64,000 bases of DNA, from contig NZ_JAFCKH010000009.1 of NCBI RefSeq assembly GCF_018130505.1, forward strand, positions 310,001 through 374,000. The letters are read 5' to 3'. The DNA comes from Bradyrhizobium tropiciagri. GTDB lineage: Bacteria; Pseudomonadota; Alphaproteobacteria; Rhizobiales; Xanthobacteraceae. Below, piece after piece: positions 7,908-15,162 of this stretch (its first letter is position 1; each line of letters starts with the position of its first letter). A program made the position numbers and the translations under genes. The notes beneath the pieces were generated by a model. That model saw only the letters and a program-made list of their open reading frames with translations, was not told where the DNA came from and searched no databases.

Positions 7908-8943
7908 TGCGTTCGTCGTCTTCCTCGCGCTTGCGCAGGAGATCCTTGGCCAGATCGGTCAGCGCGGGGCGCGGCAGGGCGTTGAACGGCATCGGGCGCG
8001 TCACCTCGATCGCGGCGAGGCCGAGCCTTGCGGTGAGCAGGCCGTTGAGCATGCCTTCGCCGAGACGTTGGGATAGTTTGGCGGCGATGCCGTGGCCGAG
8101 CATCTGCTGGATCAGGCTGTCGCTCGCCGCCATGCCGCCGGTGATCGCGAGATGCGCGATGACGTGGCGCAGCAGGCGGATCATTCCGAGCGCGCCGGGG
8201 CGGCCGCCGTAGAGCCGTGCCAGCTGCCGGATCATCCGCAAGCTCGCCAGGAACACGAACAGCACGTCGAACAATGCGCGCGGCGCGACCGCGGTGACGA
8301 CGGAAACGCGCTGCGCCGCCGTCGACACCAGCCGCCGCGCTTCCTCGTCGAGCGGCGTCATCAGTTCGCGCTCGGCGAGGCGGATCATGTCGGCGCCGTC
8401 GATGATGTCATCGGTGTGACTCTGCAGCGCGCTGCGGGCGCGCGCCAGCTGCGGGGTCTGGTGCGCGAGCTTGAGCAGGTCGGCGACGATCGCCCGGCTC
8501 GCCGTGCGGTCGTCGCTGATCAGGACTTCCGCCGCGCGCAGATGCAGCTTCTCGATGGTCGCCAGCCGCGCCAGTCCGACCAACTCGCGCATGGTCACGA
8601 CCGCGAGTGCCACTGCGGCGATCGCCGCAAGGGCGAGGCCGAGGAAGCCGAGCCCCTCGTTGCGCGCGAACAGATCCTCGACCAGGTTGATGACGCCGAG
8701 CCCGGTGCCGAGCACGACGAGGCCGGCGACCGCGCTCCAGAACACCGTGCCCCAGCGGAAGCCGCGCCGCGCCGGCACCAGCGGCGTGTCGACGGTGGCC
8801 GGCAGCTGCGCGGGCTCGGCTTCGGGCACGATCTGGATCGTGCCGCGGGTGAGGCGGCCGGTGTCATCGGGATCGATCACGACCACGCCGGGATCGTCGA
8901 GCTTGAACGTCGCCGGCCGCCGTGGCGGCGTCTTCTCGTTCAT
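7903..8943 (-). CDS. YcjF family membrane protein (TIGR01620/DUF697)
   Basis: 346 residues. The N-terminus is cytoplasmic and proline- and charge-rich; two adjacent membrane segments lie at about residues 62-92 and 97-127; a long alpha-helical DUF697-type domain follows (around FDVLFVFLASLRMIRQ and GGMAASDSLIQQMLGH). In E. coli, ycjF lies with ycjX in the phage-shock-associated locus, and the two are stress-linked partners of unresolved biochemistry. The ATG overlaps the ycjX stop as ATGA, so the two are translationally coupled. The stop codon lies inside a dispersed inverted repeat. Confidence 0.85.
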   Translation of the reverse strand: MNEKTPPRRPATFKLDDPGVVVIDPDDTGRLTRGTIQIVPEAEPAQLPATVDTPLVPARRGFRWGTVFWSAVAGLVVLGTGLGVINLVEDLFARNEGLGFLGLALAAIAAVALAVVTMRELVGLARLATIEKLHLRAAEVLISDDRTASRAIVADLLKLAHQTPQLARARSALQSHTDDIIDGADMIRLAERELMTPLDEEARRLVSTAAQRVSVVTAVAPRALFDVLFVFLASLRMIRQLARLYGGRPGALGMIRLLRHVIAHLAITGGMAASDSLIQQMLGHGIAAKLSQRLGEGMLNGLLTARLGLAAIEVTRPMPFNALPRPALTDLAKDLLRKREEDDERT

Positions 8944-10403
8944 TGCAGTCTGTCTCCGATCAGGAACTGGAGCGCTCGGTCAAGGCGGATGTGAGGCAGC
9001 ACCGGCTCCGCATCGCCGTTGCGCTCCAGCTTCGGCGGGCGGAAGCGCAGGAAGCGGTAGTCGGCGCCATCGGCGCCGGCGCTGGCGAGGCCGCGGAATG
9101 TGCCCTTGAACAGCTCCTCGGGATTGTCGGGCAGGTCGCCCGGAAAGGTCGCGACTTCCGTCTCGCCGTCCAGCGTCCCGCCATTGGCGATCTCGCCCGG
9201 CGCCGGCGTGCCGAGGATCGAGGGCAGTCTGTCGCGGCCGCGCTGAACCTGCGCCTCGCGGGTGGCGCGCACCGCGGCGAGTGCCACGACGTCGATCGCG
9301 GCGCCGGCATATTCGGCGCGCTCGGCCGCCTTGGCCACGATCCGCCGCAGCACGGCCTCCAGCCGGTCGTGGCTCTGGTGATGCAGATGGTCGGCCTTGG
9401 TCGCCGCGAACAGGATGCGGTCGATGCGCGGCCGGAACAGCGCGCTCAGAAGCGTGCTGCGGCCGATCCGGAAGCAGTCGAGGATGCCGGCCAGCGCGGC
9501 CTCGAGATCGTGCAGCGCCTCGGGCCCGGCATTGAACGCGGCGAGCGCATCGGCGAGCACGATCTGGCGGTCGAGCCGCGCGAAATGATCGCGGAAGAAC
9601 GGCCGCACCACGACGTCCTTGTAGGCCTCATAGCGCCGCCGCATCATCGCCCACAGCGAGCCGTCGGGCGCGCTGCCATCGATGGGCACGTCGAGTGGGG
9701 CGAAGGTCAGCGCCGGCGTGTCGGCGAGATTGCCCGGCATCAGGAAGCGGCCGGGCGGCAGCAGGCTCATCGCGAAGCGTTCGTCGCGGCAGGCGCGCAG
9801 ATAGTCGGTGAACAGCCGTGCCTCGGTGAGCGCAGCCTGCTCGTCTTCCTTGGCCTCGGGCTTGAGAGTCGCGAGATGCGCATGCCACGGCGCCGCGAGC
9901 TTGGCGCGCAGAGGCTCGCGCGACAGCGCGAGGCTTTCCGCAGACCACTGCTCATAGCTCTTGGCCAGCAGCGGCAGGTCGAGCAGCCACTCGCCGGGAT
10001 AGTCGACGATGTCGAGCGTGAGCGTGCGGTCCGCGCCATTTTGCCGCTGATACTCGATCACAAGCCGCAGCTCGGAAATGTCCGTGGTCGAGTTCGGCCA
10101 GCGCCGTTCCTCGACCAGGGTGCGGACATGGTTCTCATAGGCAAAGCGCGGCACCGCATCGTCGGGTTGCGGTGCAAGATAGGCGCGCGCGATCCGTCCC
10201 GAGGCATAGGCCTCGAACACCGGAAAGCGCCCGCCGCGGGTCAGCCCGTGCACCAGCGCGGTGATGAACACGGTCTTGCCGGCGCGCGACAGCCCGGTGA
10301 CGCCGAGCCGCACGGTCGGGTTGAAGAACCCCTCGCCATAGTCGAGCAGCGCCCGCGCCGAGAGACGCGCTTCCTCGACGATATCTGAGAAGCTGGGGGT
10401 CAT
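8940..10403 (-). CDS. YcjX family P-loop protein (DUF463)
   Basis: 487 residues, the usual family length. A Walker A motif GLSRAGKT at residues 37-44 follows the conserved start region RLGVTG. Other family-like segments are DIVDYPGEWLLDLPLL (Walker B/G3-like, with DYPG) and ILFAATKADHLHHQ (TKAD, like the G4 specificity motif), which suggest GTP or ATP binding. YcjX proteins are envelope-stress-associated GTPase-like proteins linked with the Psp response in enterobacteria. Here the gene is first in a two-gene operon with ycjF (4-base overlap). Substrate and mechanism are not established. Confidence 0.88.
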   Translation of the reverse strand: MTPSFSDIVEEARLSARALLDYGEGFFNPTVRLGVTGLSRAGKTVFITALVHGLTRGGRFPVFEAYASGRIARAYLAPQPDDAVPRFAYENHVRTLVEERRWPNSTTDISELRLVIEYQRQNGADRTLTLDIVDYPGEWLLDLPLLAKSYEQWSAESLALSREPLRAKLAAPWHAHLATLKPEAKEDEQAALTEARLFTDYLRACRDERFAMSLLPPGRFLMPGNLADTPALTFAPLDVPIDGSAPDGSLWAMMRRRYEAYKDVVVRPFFRDHFARLDRQIVLADALAAFNAGPEALHDLEAALAGILDCFRIGRSTLLSALFRPRIDRILFAATKADHLHHQSHDRLEAVLRRIVAKAAERAEYAGAAIDVVALAAVRATREAQVQRGRDRLPSILGTPAPGEIANGGTLDGETEVATFPGDLPDNPEELFKGTFRGLASAGADGADYRFLRFRPPKLERNGDAEPVLPHIRLDRALQFLIGDRLQ

Positions 10404-10582
10404 GGAGGGTTAACGGAAACCCGGCAGAACAGGGCCAAAAGGGGCGGGCGGTCACCCGCAAGGTGGCGATTATCGGGCCAAAATCAAGCTTCACATTTCC
10501 GGCGCCTTTGCAGGCGAGGGGTTGAACGCCTCGTCCTGACAACGATACGATCTCCTATCGGCCCTGAGGAAAGCGTTCCGGC

Positions 10583-11278
10583 ATGACGGTCTTCCGCCTG
10601 AAGCAACTCGCCTCGACCTCGATCCACGCGGCCGGCGCCGCGCTGTGGAACTACGATCGCGCCGAGCTGATCGCCGACGGTGTCGTGCACATCGTCGGCC
10701 TTTGTCTCGGGCTGGTCGCCGCCACCGCGTTGATCGTGCTGACCGCGGTCTATGCCGGGCCGTTCGAGATCACCGTGGTCTCGGTCTATGTCGCAGGCCT
10801 GCTGGCGATGCTGGTGCTGTCGGCGACCTATAATCTCTGGCCGGTGTCGCGCGTGAAGTGGGTGCTACGGCGGTTCGATCACTCGGCGATCTATCTGTTG
10901 ATCGCGGCGACCTACACGCCGTTCATCGTGCAGTTGAAGGAGAGCTACCTGGCGATCACGCTGCTGGTCGGCGTCTGGTGCGTGGCCATCTTCGGCATCT
11001 GGCTGAAGCTGCGCTATCCCGGCCGCTTCGACCGGCTCTCGATCGGGCTCTATCTGGCAATGGGCTGGAGCGGCGTCATGCTCTACGATGCCGTGGTGAA
11101 GACGCTGCCGGCGACGGCGCTCGGCTTCGTGCTGGCCGGCGGCATCCTCTACAGCTTCGGCGTGATCTTCCACTCCTGGCGCCGGCTGCGTTTCCAGAAC
11201 GCGATCTGGCACAGCTTCGTGCTGCTCGGCGCCGCCTGCCACTATACCGCCGTGTTCGACGTCGTGCTGGCGAGCTGA
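10583..11278 (+). CDS. hemolysin III / AdipoR-family membrane protein
   Basis: 231 residues with about seven membrane segments. The conserved polar motifs of the HlyIII/PAQR family are visible: LSATYNLW, RFDHSAIYLLIAATYTPF and the C-terminal HSFVLLGAACHYTAV. In this family Ser, Asp and three His build a zinc-dependent hydrolase-like site within the membrane. Bacterial members have been linked to membrane-lipid homeostasis, while the haemolytic role is poorly supported. ATG 10583 follows a GAGGAAAG ribosome-binding site. It is probably a single-gene unit: the SDR gene starts 69 bases on with its own ribosome-binding site. Confidence 0.87.
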   Translation: MTVFRLKQLASTSIHAAGAALWNYDRAELIADGVVHIVGLCLGLVAATALIVLTAVYAGPFEITVVSVYVAGLLAMLVLSATYNLWPVSRVKWVLRRFDHSAIYLLIAATYTPFIVQLKESYLAITLLVGVWCVAIFGIWLKLRYPGRFDRLSIGLYLAMGWSGVMLYDAVVKTLPATALGFVLAGGILYSFGVIFHSWRRLRFQNAIWHSFVLLGAACHYTAVFDVVLAS

Positions 11279-11347
11279 ACCCCTCGCCAACCGCGGTGGA
11301 TGGGCTATCATATCCCCCGATAGCACTCAGACTCCGGGAGGATGGCC

Positions 11348-12142
11348 ATGCAGGTGGCGGGTAAGGTCGTGGTGGTCACCGGCGGTGGCAATGGCATCGG
11401 CAAGGCGCTGTGCGAGGCGTTCCACGCCGCAGGCGCATCCAAGGTCGTGGTGGTCGACCTCGACCATGCTGCGGCGGAGAAGGTCGCAGCCGGCGTCGGC
11501 GGCGCGGCGTTCAAATGCGATGTCGGGCAGGAGAAGAATATCCTGCATGTGATCGAGGAGACCGAGCGGATGTTCGGCCCGATCGCGCTGTTCTGCTCCA
11601 ATGCCGGGATCGGCGGCGGCTTCGACCCGCTGTCGAAGAACGCCGGCGGCACCTCGGACGAGCCATGGTCGCGGAGCTGGGCGATCCACGTGATGGCCCA
11701 CGTCTATGCCGCGCGGCATCTGGTGCCGCGCATGAAGGCGCGCGGCGAGGGCTATTTCCTCAACACGATTTCCGCCGCGGGCCTGCTGTCGCAGGTCGGC
11801 AGCCCGGCTTACTCCACCACCAAGCACGCCGCGGTCGGCTTCGCCGAGAACCTCGCGATCTCGCACCGAGCCGACAACATCAAGGTCTCGATCCTCTGCC
11901 CGCAAGGCGTCGACACCAACATGCTGCGCTCGATCCCGAAAGGCCCGCAATCCGGCGACGGCGATCTGTCAGCCGAGCAGGTCGCGCAGGATGCGCTGAA
12001 GGGCATCGAGCAGGAGACGTTCCTGATCCTCCCGCACCCGCAAGTGCTCGGCTACATGCGCAAGAAGACCGAGAACTACGACCGCTGGATCGGCGGCATG
12101 GCCAAGATCCAGGCCAAGATGCGCGAGACGCACGGGAAGTGA
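11348..12142 (+). CDS. short-chain dehydrogenase/reductase
   Basis: 264 residues, a classical SDR. The N-terminal Rossmann motif [11 protein letters not shown] binds NAD(P), CSNAGIGGG matches the NNAG motif, and YSTTKHA holds the catalytic Tyr-x3-Lys with Ser upstream (ISAAG). Two in-frame ATGs lie 6 bases apart. GGGAGG sits directly against the first (11342) but 6 bases before the second, so 11348 is the likely start. The substrate is unknown. The C-terminal region resembles SDRs annotated broadly as alcohol or 3-oxoacyl reductases. A dispersed hairpin repeat follows the stop. Confidence 0.88.
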   Translation: MQVAGKVVVVTGGGNGIGKALCEAFHAAGASKVVVVDLDHAAAEKVAAGVGGAAFKCDVGQEKNILHVIEETERMFGPIALFCSNAGIGGGFDPLSKNAGGTSDEPWSRSWAIHVMAHVYAARHLVPRMKARGEGYFLNTISAAGLLSQVGSPAYSTTKHAAVGFAENLAISHRADNIKVSILCPQGVDTNMLRSIPKGPQSGDGDLSAEQVAQDALKGIEQETFLILPHPQVLGYMRKKTENYDRWIGGMAKIQAKMRETHGK

Positions 12143-12174
12143 GGGCGGCGCGAGCGGTGTACTCGCTCTCTCCC

Positions 12175-12260
12175 CGTCATTGCGAGGAGCGCAGCGACGA
12201 AGCAATCCATCCGTCCGCATATGTGGCGCCATTGATTGCTTCGCTTCGCTCGCAATGACG
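12175..12260. repeat. inverted repeat, CGTCATTGCGAGGAGCGCAG type
   Basis: CGTCATTGCGAGGAGCGCAG and GACGAAGCAATCCAT at the left are mirrored by ATTGATTGCTTCGCTTCGC and TCGCAATGACG at the right. This is the common Bradyrhizobium-type intergenic palindrome. It lies between convergent genes and could act as a bidirectional hairpin. A decayed relative is seen at 19490-19556. Confidence 0.8.
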
Positions 12261-12286
12261 CGAAGAGGCGTGCTTCCCAATGCCTC

Positions 12287-12820
12287 TCACTTGACCAGCG
12301 CGATCGCCGCGCGGAAGTGCCGGTGCTCGGCGGTTTCCAGCCATTCGAACACCACCATCTCGGTGGTCACGATCTCCGCGCCGTGCCGCTCCATGCGGCG
12401 GACGGCCGTCTCCTTGTCCTCGGGCCGGCGCGAGCCGAGGGCGTCGCGCACGACGTAGACCTTGCGGCCGGCGTCGAGCAGGCCGAGCACGGTCTGCTGC
12501 ACGCAGACATGGGCTTCGCAGCCGGCGACCACGATGTCCCGGTCGGCCGGGATGGCGCCGAGGAATTCGGGCTCGCGGACCGCATCGAAGGTCATCTTGT
12601 GGACCAGCCGGGCATTGCCGATCGAAAGTTCTGCGATGGTCGCGCCGAGGCCCTTGGCATTCTGCTCGGTGAAGACCGTCCTGATCTCCATGAGCGCGGC
12701 CATGTCGAGCAACCGCTGTGCGTTCCTCACGGCCGCGGCGCCGTCGTGGATCGCCGGCATCAGGCGGGACTGGAAGTCGACGATCAGGAGCAGCGATCGT
12801 CTCGGATCGATCGTCAGCAT
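12287..12820 (-). CDS. isochorismatase-family cysteine hydrolase
   Basis: 177 residues, a single isochorismatase-like domain (YcaC/nicotinamidase superfamily). The predicted triad is Asp15 (LLIVDFQSRL), Lys75 (LVHKMTF) and Cys106 (GCEAHVCVQQT). The family hydrolyses amides or enol-ethers; the exact substrate cannot be read from sequence. It starts 4 bases after the TetR gene with a good AAGGAG ribosome-binding site, so the two are one transcript controlled by the operator at 13471-13503. The divergent HpaB-like gene may share its pathway. Confidence 0.87.
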   Translation of the reverse strand: MLTIDPRRSLLLIVDFQSRLMPAIHDGAAAVRNAQRLLDMAALMEIRTVFTEQNAKGLGATIAELSIGNARLVHKMTFDAVREPEFLGAIPADRDIVVAGCEAHVCVQQTVLGLLDAGRKVYVVRDALGSRRPEDKETAVRRMERHGAEIVTTEMVVFEWLETAEHRHFRAAIALVK

Positions 12821-12824
12821 GGCT

Positions 12825-13445
12825 TCACTCCTTTCCGAGTTGCGCGATCCGCTCGCGCAGATAGGCGTCCATCAGATCGGGCGCGGAGGCGCCGAACATC
12901 CTGATGCGGCCGGTGTGCAGTAACAGCAACAGCCCGGTCGCATGGGCAAAGCAATCCACCATCACCGTGTTGGCCTTCTGCCTGGATGCGCCGAGCGCTT
13001 CGGCGGCTTCGGCGATCGGATGCAGCGCGGCCTCCAGCGCCGCGTTCAGCTCGCGGTCGCGATCGTGGCCGAGCCCGGCCGGCTTCATGCCGCCGCGGAA
13101 CAGATAGAAGCCGAGGTCGAGGTCGCGCGGGTTGTCGGCATAATAGCGGAAGAACGCCATGCCGGCGGATTGCAGTTTCTGCCTGGCGCTGCGCGTCGTT
13201 GCGACGGCTGCGCTCACCGTCTCGCCGAGCGAGGCCAGCGATTGCCGCAGCACCTCGGCATAGATCGCCTCCTTGGAATCGAAGTGGAAGTAGAGCGCCG
13301 CCGGGGTGTAGCCGGCGCGGTTCGCGATCGCGCGCAGGCTGGCGCCCTCGAGGCCCTCTTCGGCGAACACGCTGCGCGCCGCATCCAGGATCAGCTCCCG
13401 CTTGTGGCGGCTGACAGCTTCCTTCCTGCTCTCGCGCATCTGCAT
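12825..13445 (-). CDS. TetR-family transcriptional regulator
   Basis: 206 residues. The N-terminal helix-turn-helix region (RELILDAARSVFAEEGLEGASLRAIANRAGYTPAALYFHF, described here in part) is typical of TetR. The C-terminal ligand-binding domain has the length of a QacR/AcrR-like member. It is first in an operon with the isochorismatase gene and divergent from the HpaB-like gene. Two matching palindromes lie in the intergenic region and overlap the promoter of the divergent gene, so it very probably represses both directions until its ligand binds. The start at 13445 (MQMRES) fits the domain; the frame is open further upstream. Confidence 0.88.
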   Translation of the reverse strand: MQMRESRKEAVSRHKRELILDAARSVFAEEGLEGASLRAIANRAGYTPAALYFHFDSKEAIYAEVLRQSLASLGETVSAAVATTRSARQKLQSAGMAFFRYYADNPRDLDLGFYLFRGGMKPAGLGHDRDRELNAALEAALHPIAEAAEALGASRQKANTVMVDCFAHATGLLLLLHTGRIRMFGASAPDLMDAYLRERIAQLGKE

Positions 13446-13460
13446 CCGCCGATTCCGTCC

Positions 13461-13489
13461 TTGACTCAATTCTAACACCGTTAGATAAT
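13461..13489 (+). promoter_or_regulatory. sigma70-like promoter of the HpaB-family gene
   Basis: TTGACT (13461-13466) and GATAAT (13484-13489) are separated by 17 bases, a near-consensus housekeeping promoter reading into the gene at 13528. The TetR operator lies in the spacer. Confidence 0.65.
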
Positions 13490-13503
13490 TTAACAATGTT
13501 AGA
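13471..13503. promoter_or_regulatory. double TetR operator
   Basis: Two palindromes of the same form lie 18 bp apart centre to centre: TCTAACACCGTTAGA (13471-13485), a perfect 6-3-6 inverted repeat, and TTTAACAATGTTAGA (13489-13503), with one mismatch. They sit between the TetR gene and the HpaB-like gene and cover its -10 and spacer, so binding would block transcription. This is inferred from position and symmetry. Confidence 0.75.
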
Positions 13504-13527
13504 ATAAATGAGCAAGGGAGAAGCACC

Positions 13528-15075
13528 ATGCTGATGACGGCCGCCGACTACCGGGAATCCCTGCGCCGCTACAAGCCGCGGGTGTTCGTCAATGGCGAGG
13601 CCGTGGCGAGCGTCGCGGACGAGCCGTTGCTGGCCCCTGGTGTCGCCGGGGTCGGCGTCACCTACGATTTCGCCCATCGCGCCGAGCACGTGCCGATCAT
13701 GACGGCGCGGCAGGGCACCTCGGGCAAGACCGTCAACCGCATGCTCCACATCAACGAGAGTTCGCAGGACCTGCTCTACAAGCTCGAGGCGGTGCGGCTG
13801 GTGTGCAGGACCTCCGGCTGCGCCCAGCGCTATCTCACCCATGATGCGCTGAACGGGCTCTACCAGGCGACGAAGCTGACCGACGATCGCCACGGCACCG
13901 ACTACAGCGAGCGCTTCCTCAATTATCTGCACGAGGTGCAGGACAACGACCTGACGCTCGGCGTCGCGATGACCGATGCCAAGGGCGACCGCTCCAAGCG
14001 GCCGGGCCTGCAGGCCAATCCCGACGTCTACGTCCATATCAGGGAGCGCCGCGCGGACGGCATCGTGATCCGCGGCACCAAGGCGATCGTGACCGGCGCG
14101 CCCTACATGCACGAATTCCTCGTGATGCCCTGCCGCACCCACGTGCCGGCGGACAAGGACTTTGCGGTGTGCTGCGCCGTTCCGGTCGACGCGCCCGGCG
14201 TCACCATCGTCGCGCGGCCGGCGGGCCGGCCCGGCGATGCAGCGGCGAAATTCTCGGCGAAATACGGCCAGTCGGTCGGTGTCGTGATCTTCGACGACGT
14301 GTTCGTGCCGCATGACCGCGTCTTCCTCGCGGGCGAAACCGAGGAGGGCGGTTTCCTCACCACCTCCTACGCCACGCACCACCGGCATTCCTGCATCGGC
14401 GCGCGGGCCGGCTTCGGCGATCTGTTGATCGGCGCCGGCGCGCTGATGATCGAGGCCAACGGGCTCGATGCCGAACGGCACGCGCATATCCGCGAGGCGA
14501 TGGTCGAACTCATCACCATCACCGAGAGCTTCTATGCCTGCGGCGTCGCATCCTCGGTCTATTGCACCAGGGATCCCGCGGGCTCGGTGATGCCGGACGC
14601 GGTGTTCTCCAACATCGGCAAGCTGCTGCTGGCGACCAAGATCTACGACATGCACCGCGTCGCGCATTACGTCTCCGGCGGGCTGATCGTCGCGCTGCCG
14701 GGCCCGGACGAGGACCACAATCCGGAGACGCGCGCCTCGCTCGCCGCGGTGATGGGCGGACGTCCCGACATTCCGGCGGAGCAGCGCGCCGAGGTGGCGC
14801 GGCTGATCGAGGACCTCACCGTCTCGCACGAAGCCGGCTGGTACTCCGTGATCTCGCTGCACGGCGGCGGCTCGCCGGAAGCGATGAAGCGCGAAATCTG
14901 GCGCAATTATCCCGTGATGGAGAAGGCCGAACTGGTCGAGAACCTGCTCGGCCGCGGCCTCGTCGACGAGGGGCGCCGGGTGTCAAAGCAGCCCGGCCGC
15001 TGCTGCGCGACGGGCTGCGAGGTGCCGGAGCCGTTCGCGCCGGTGTCGGAGAACGAGCTCGCGCCCGTGAAGTGA
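13528..15075 (+). CDS. 4-hydroxyphenylacetate 3-hydroxylase (HpaB)-family flavoprotein
   Basis: 515 residues across the whole HpaB fold (acyl-CoA-dehydrogenase-like flavin domain): N-terminal LRRYKPRVFVNGE, middle TGAPYMHEFLVMP and GVVIFDDVFVPHDRVFL, and C-terminal helical region KLLLATKIYDMHRVAHYVSGG. The family includes FADH2-dependent aromatic hydroxylases and the FeS flavoenzyme 4-hydroxybutyryl-CoA dehydratase. The dehydratase uses three cysteines and one histidine for its cluster. Here the His is present in THHRHSC, but the cysteine expected seven residues later is alanine by my alignment. A monooxygenase or a CoA-independent role is therefore more likely. No reductase partner is adjacent. 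It is regulated by the divergent TetR. Confidence 0.8.
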   Translation: MLMTAADYRESLRRYKPRVFVNGEAVASVADEPLLAPGVAGVGVTYDFAHRAEHVPIMTARQGTSGKTVNRMLHINESSQDLLYKLEAVRLVCRTSGCAQRYLTHDALNGLYQATKLTDDRHGTDYSERFLNYLHEVQDNDLTLGVAMTDAKGDRSKRPGLQANPDVYVHIRERRADGIVIRGTKAIVTGAPYMHEFLVMPCRTHVPADKDFAVCCAVPVDAPGVTIVARPAGRPGDAAAKFSAKYGQSVGVVIFDDVFVPHDRVFLAGETEEGGFLTTSYATHHRHSCIGARAGFGDLLIGAGALMIEANGLDAERHAHIREAMVELITITESFYACGVASSVYCTRDPAGSVMPDAVFSNIGKLLLATKIYDMHRVAHYVSGGLIVALPGPDEDHNPETRASLAAVMGGRPDIPAEQRAEVARLIEDLTVSHEAGWYSVISLHGGGSPEAMKREIWRNYPVMEKAELVENLLGRGLVDEGRRVSKQPGRCCATGCEVPEPFAPVSENELAPVK

Positions 15076-15162
15076 GCACGCCAGTCAGGTTCCCTCCGCC
15101 GCAAGGGGAGGGAACCCGACCGCTGGTGCCTCCCTCACATCCATGCGACGCAGATAGTCGCG

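Noticed and set aside
11304-11324. GCTATC ... GATAGC inverted repeat before the SDR gene
   Set aside because: A 6-bp dyad with a 9-base spacer and no local regulator is too weak to call an operator or terminator.
12814-14862. Long open frame on the minus strand opposite the HpaB-like gene
   Set aside because: It is an antisense shadow in high-GC DNA. Its translation is low-complexity His/Arg/Ala-rich and it overlaps three well-supported genes.
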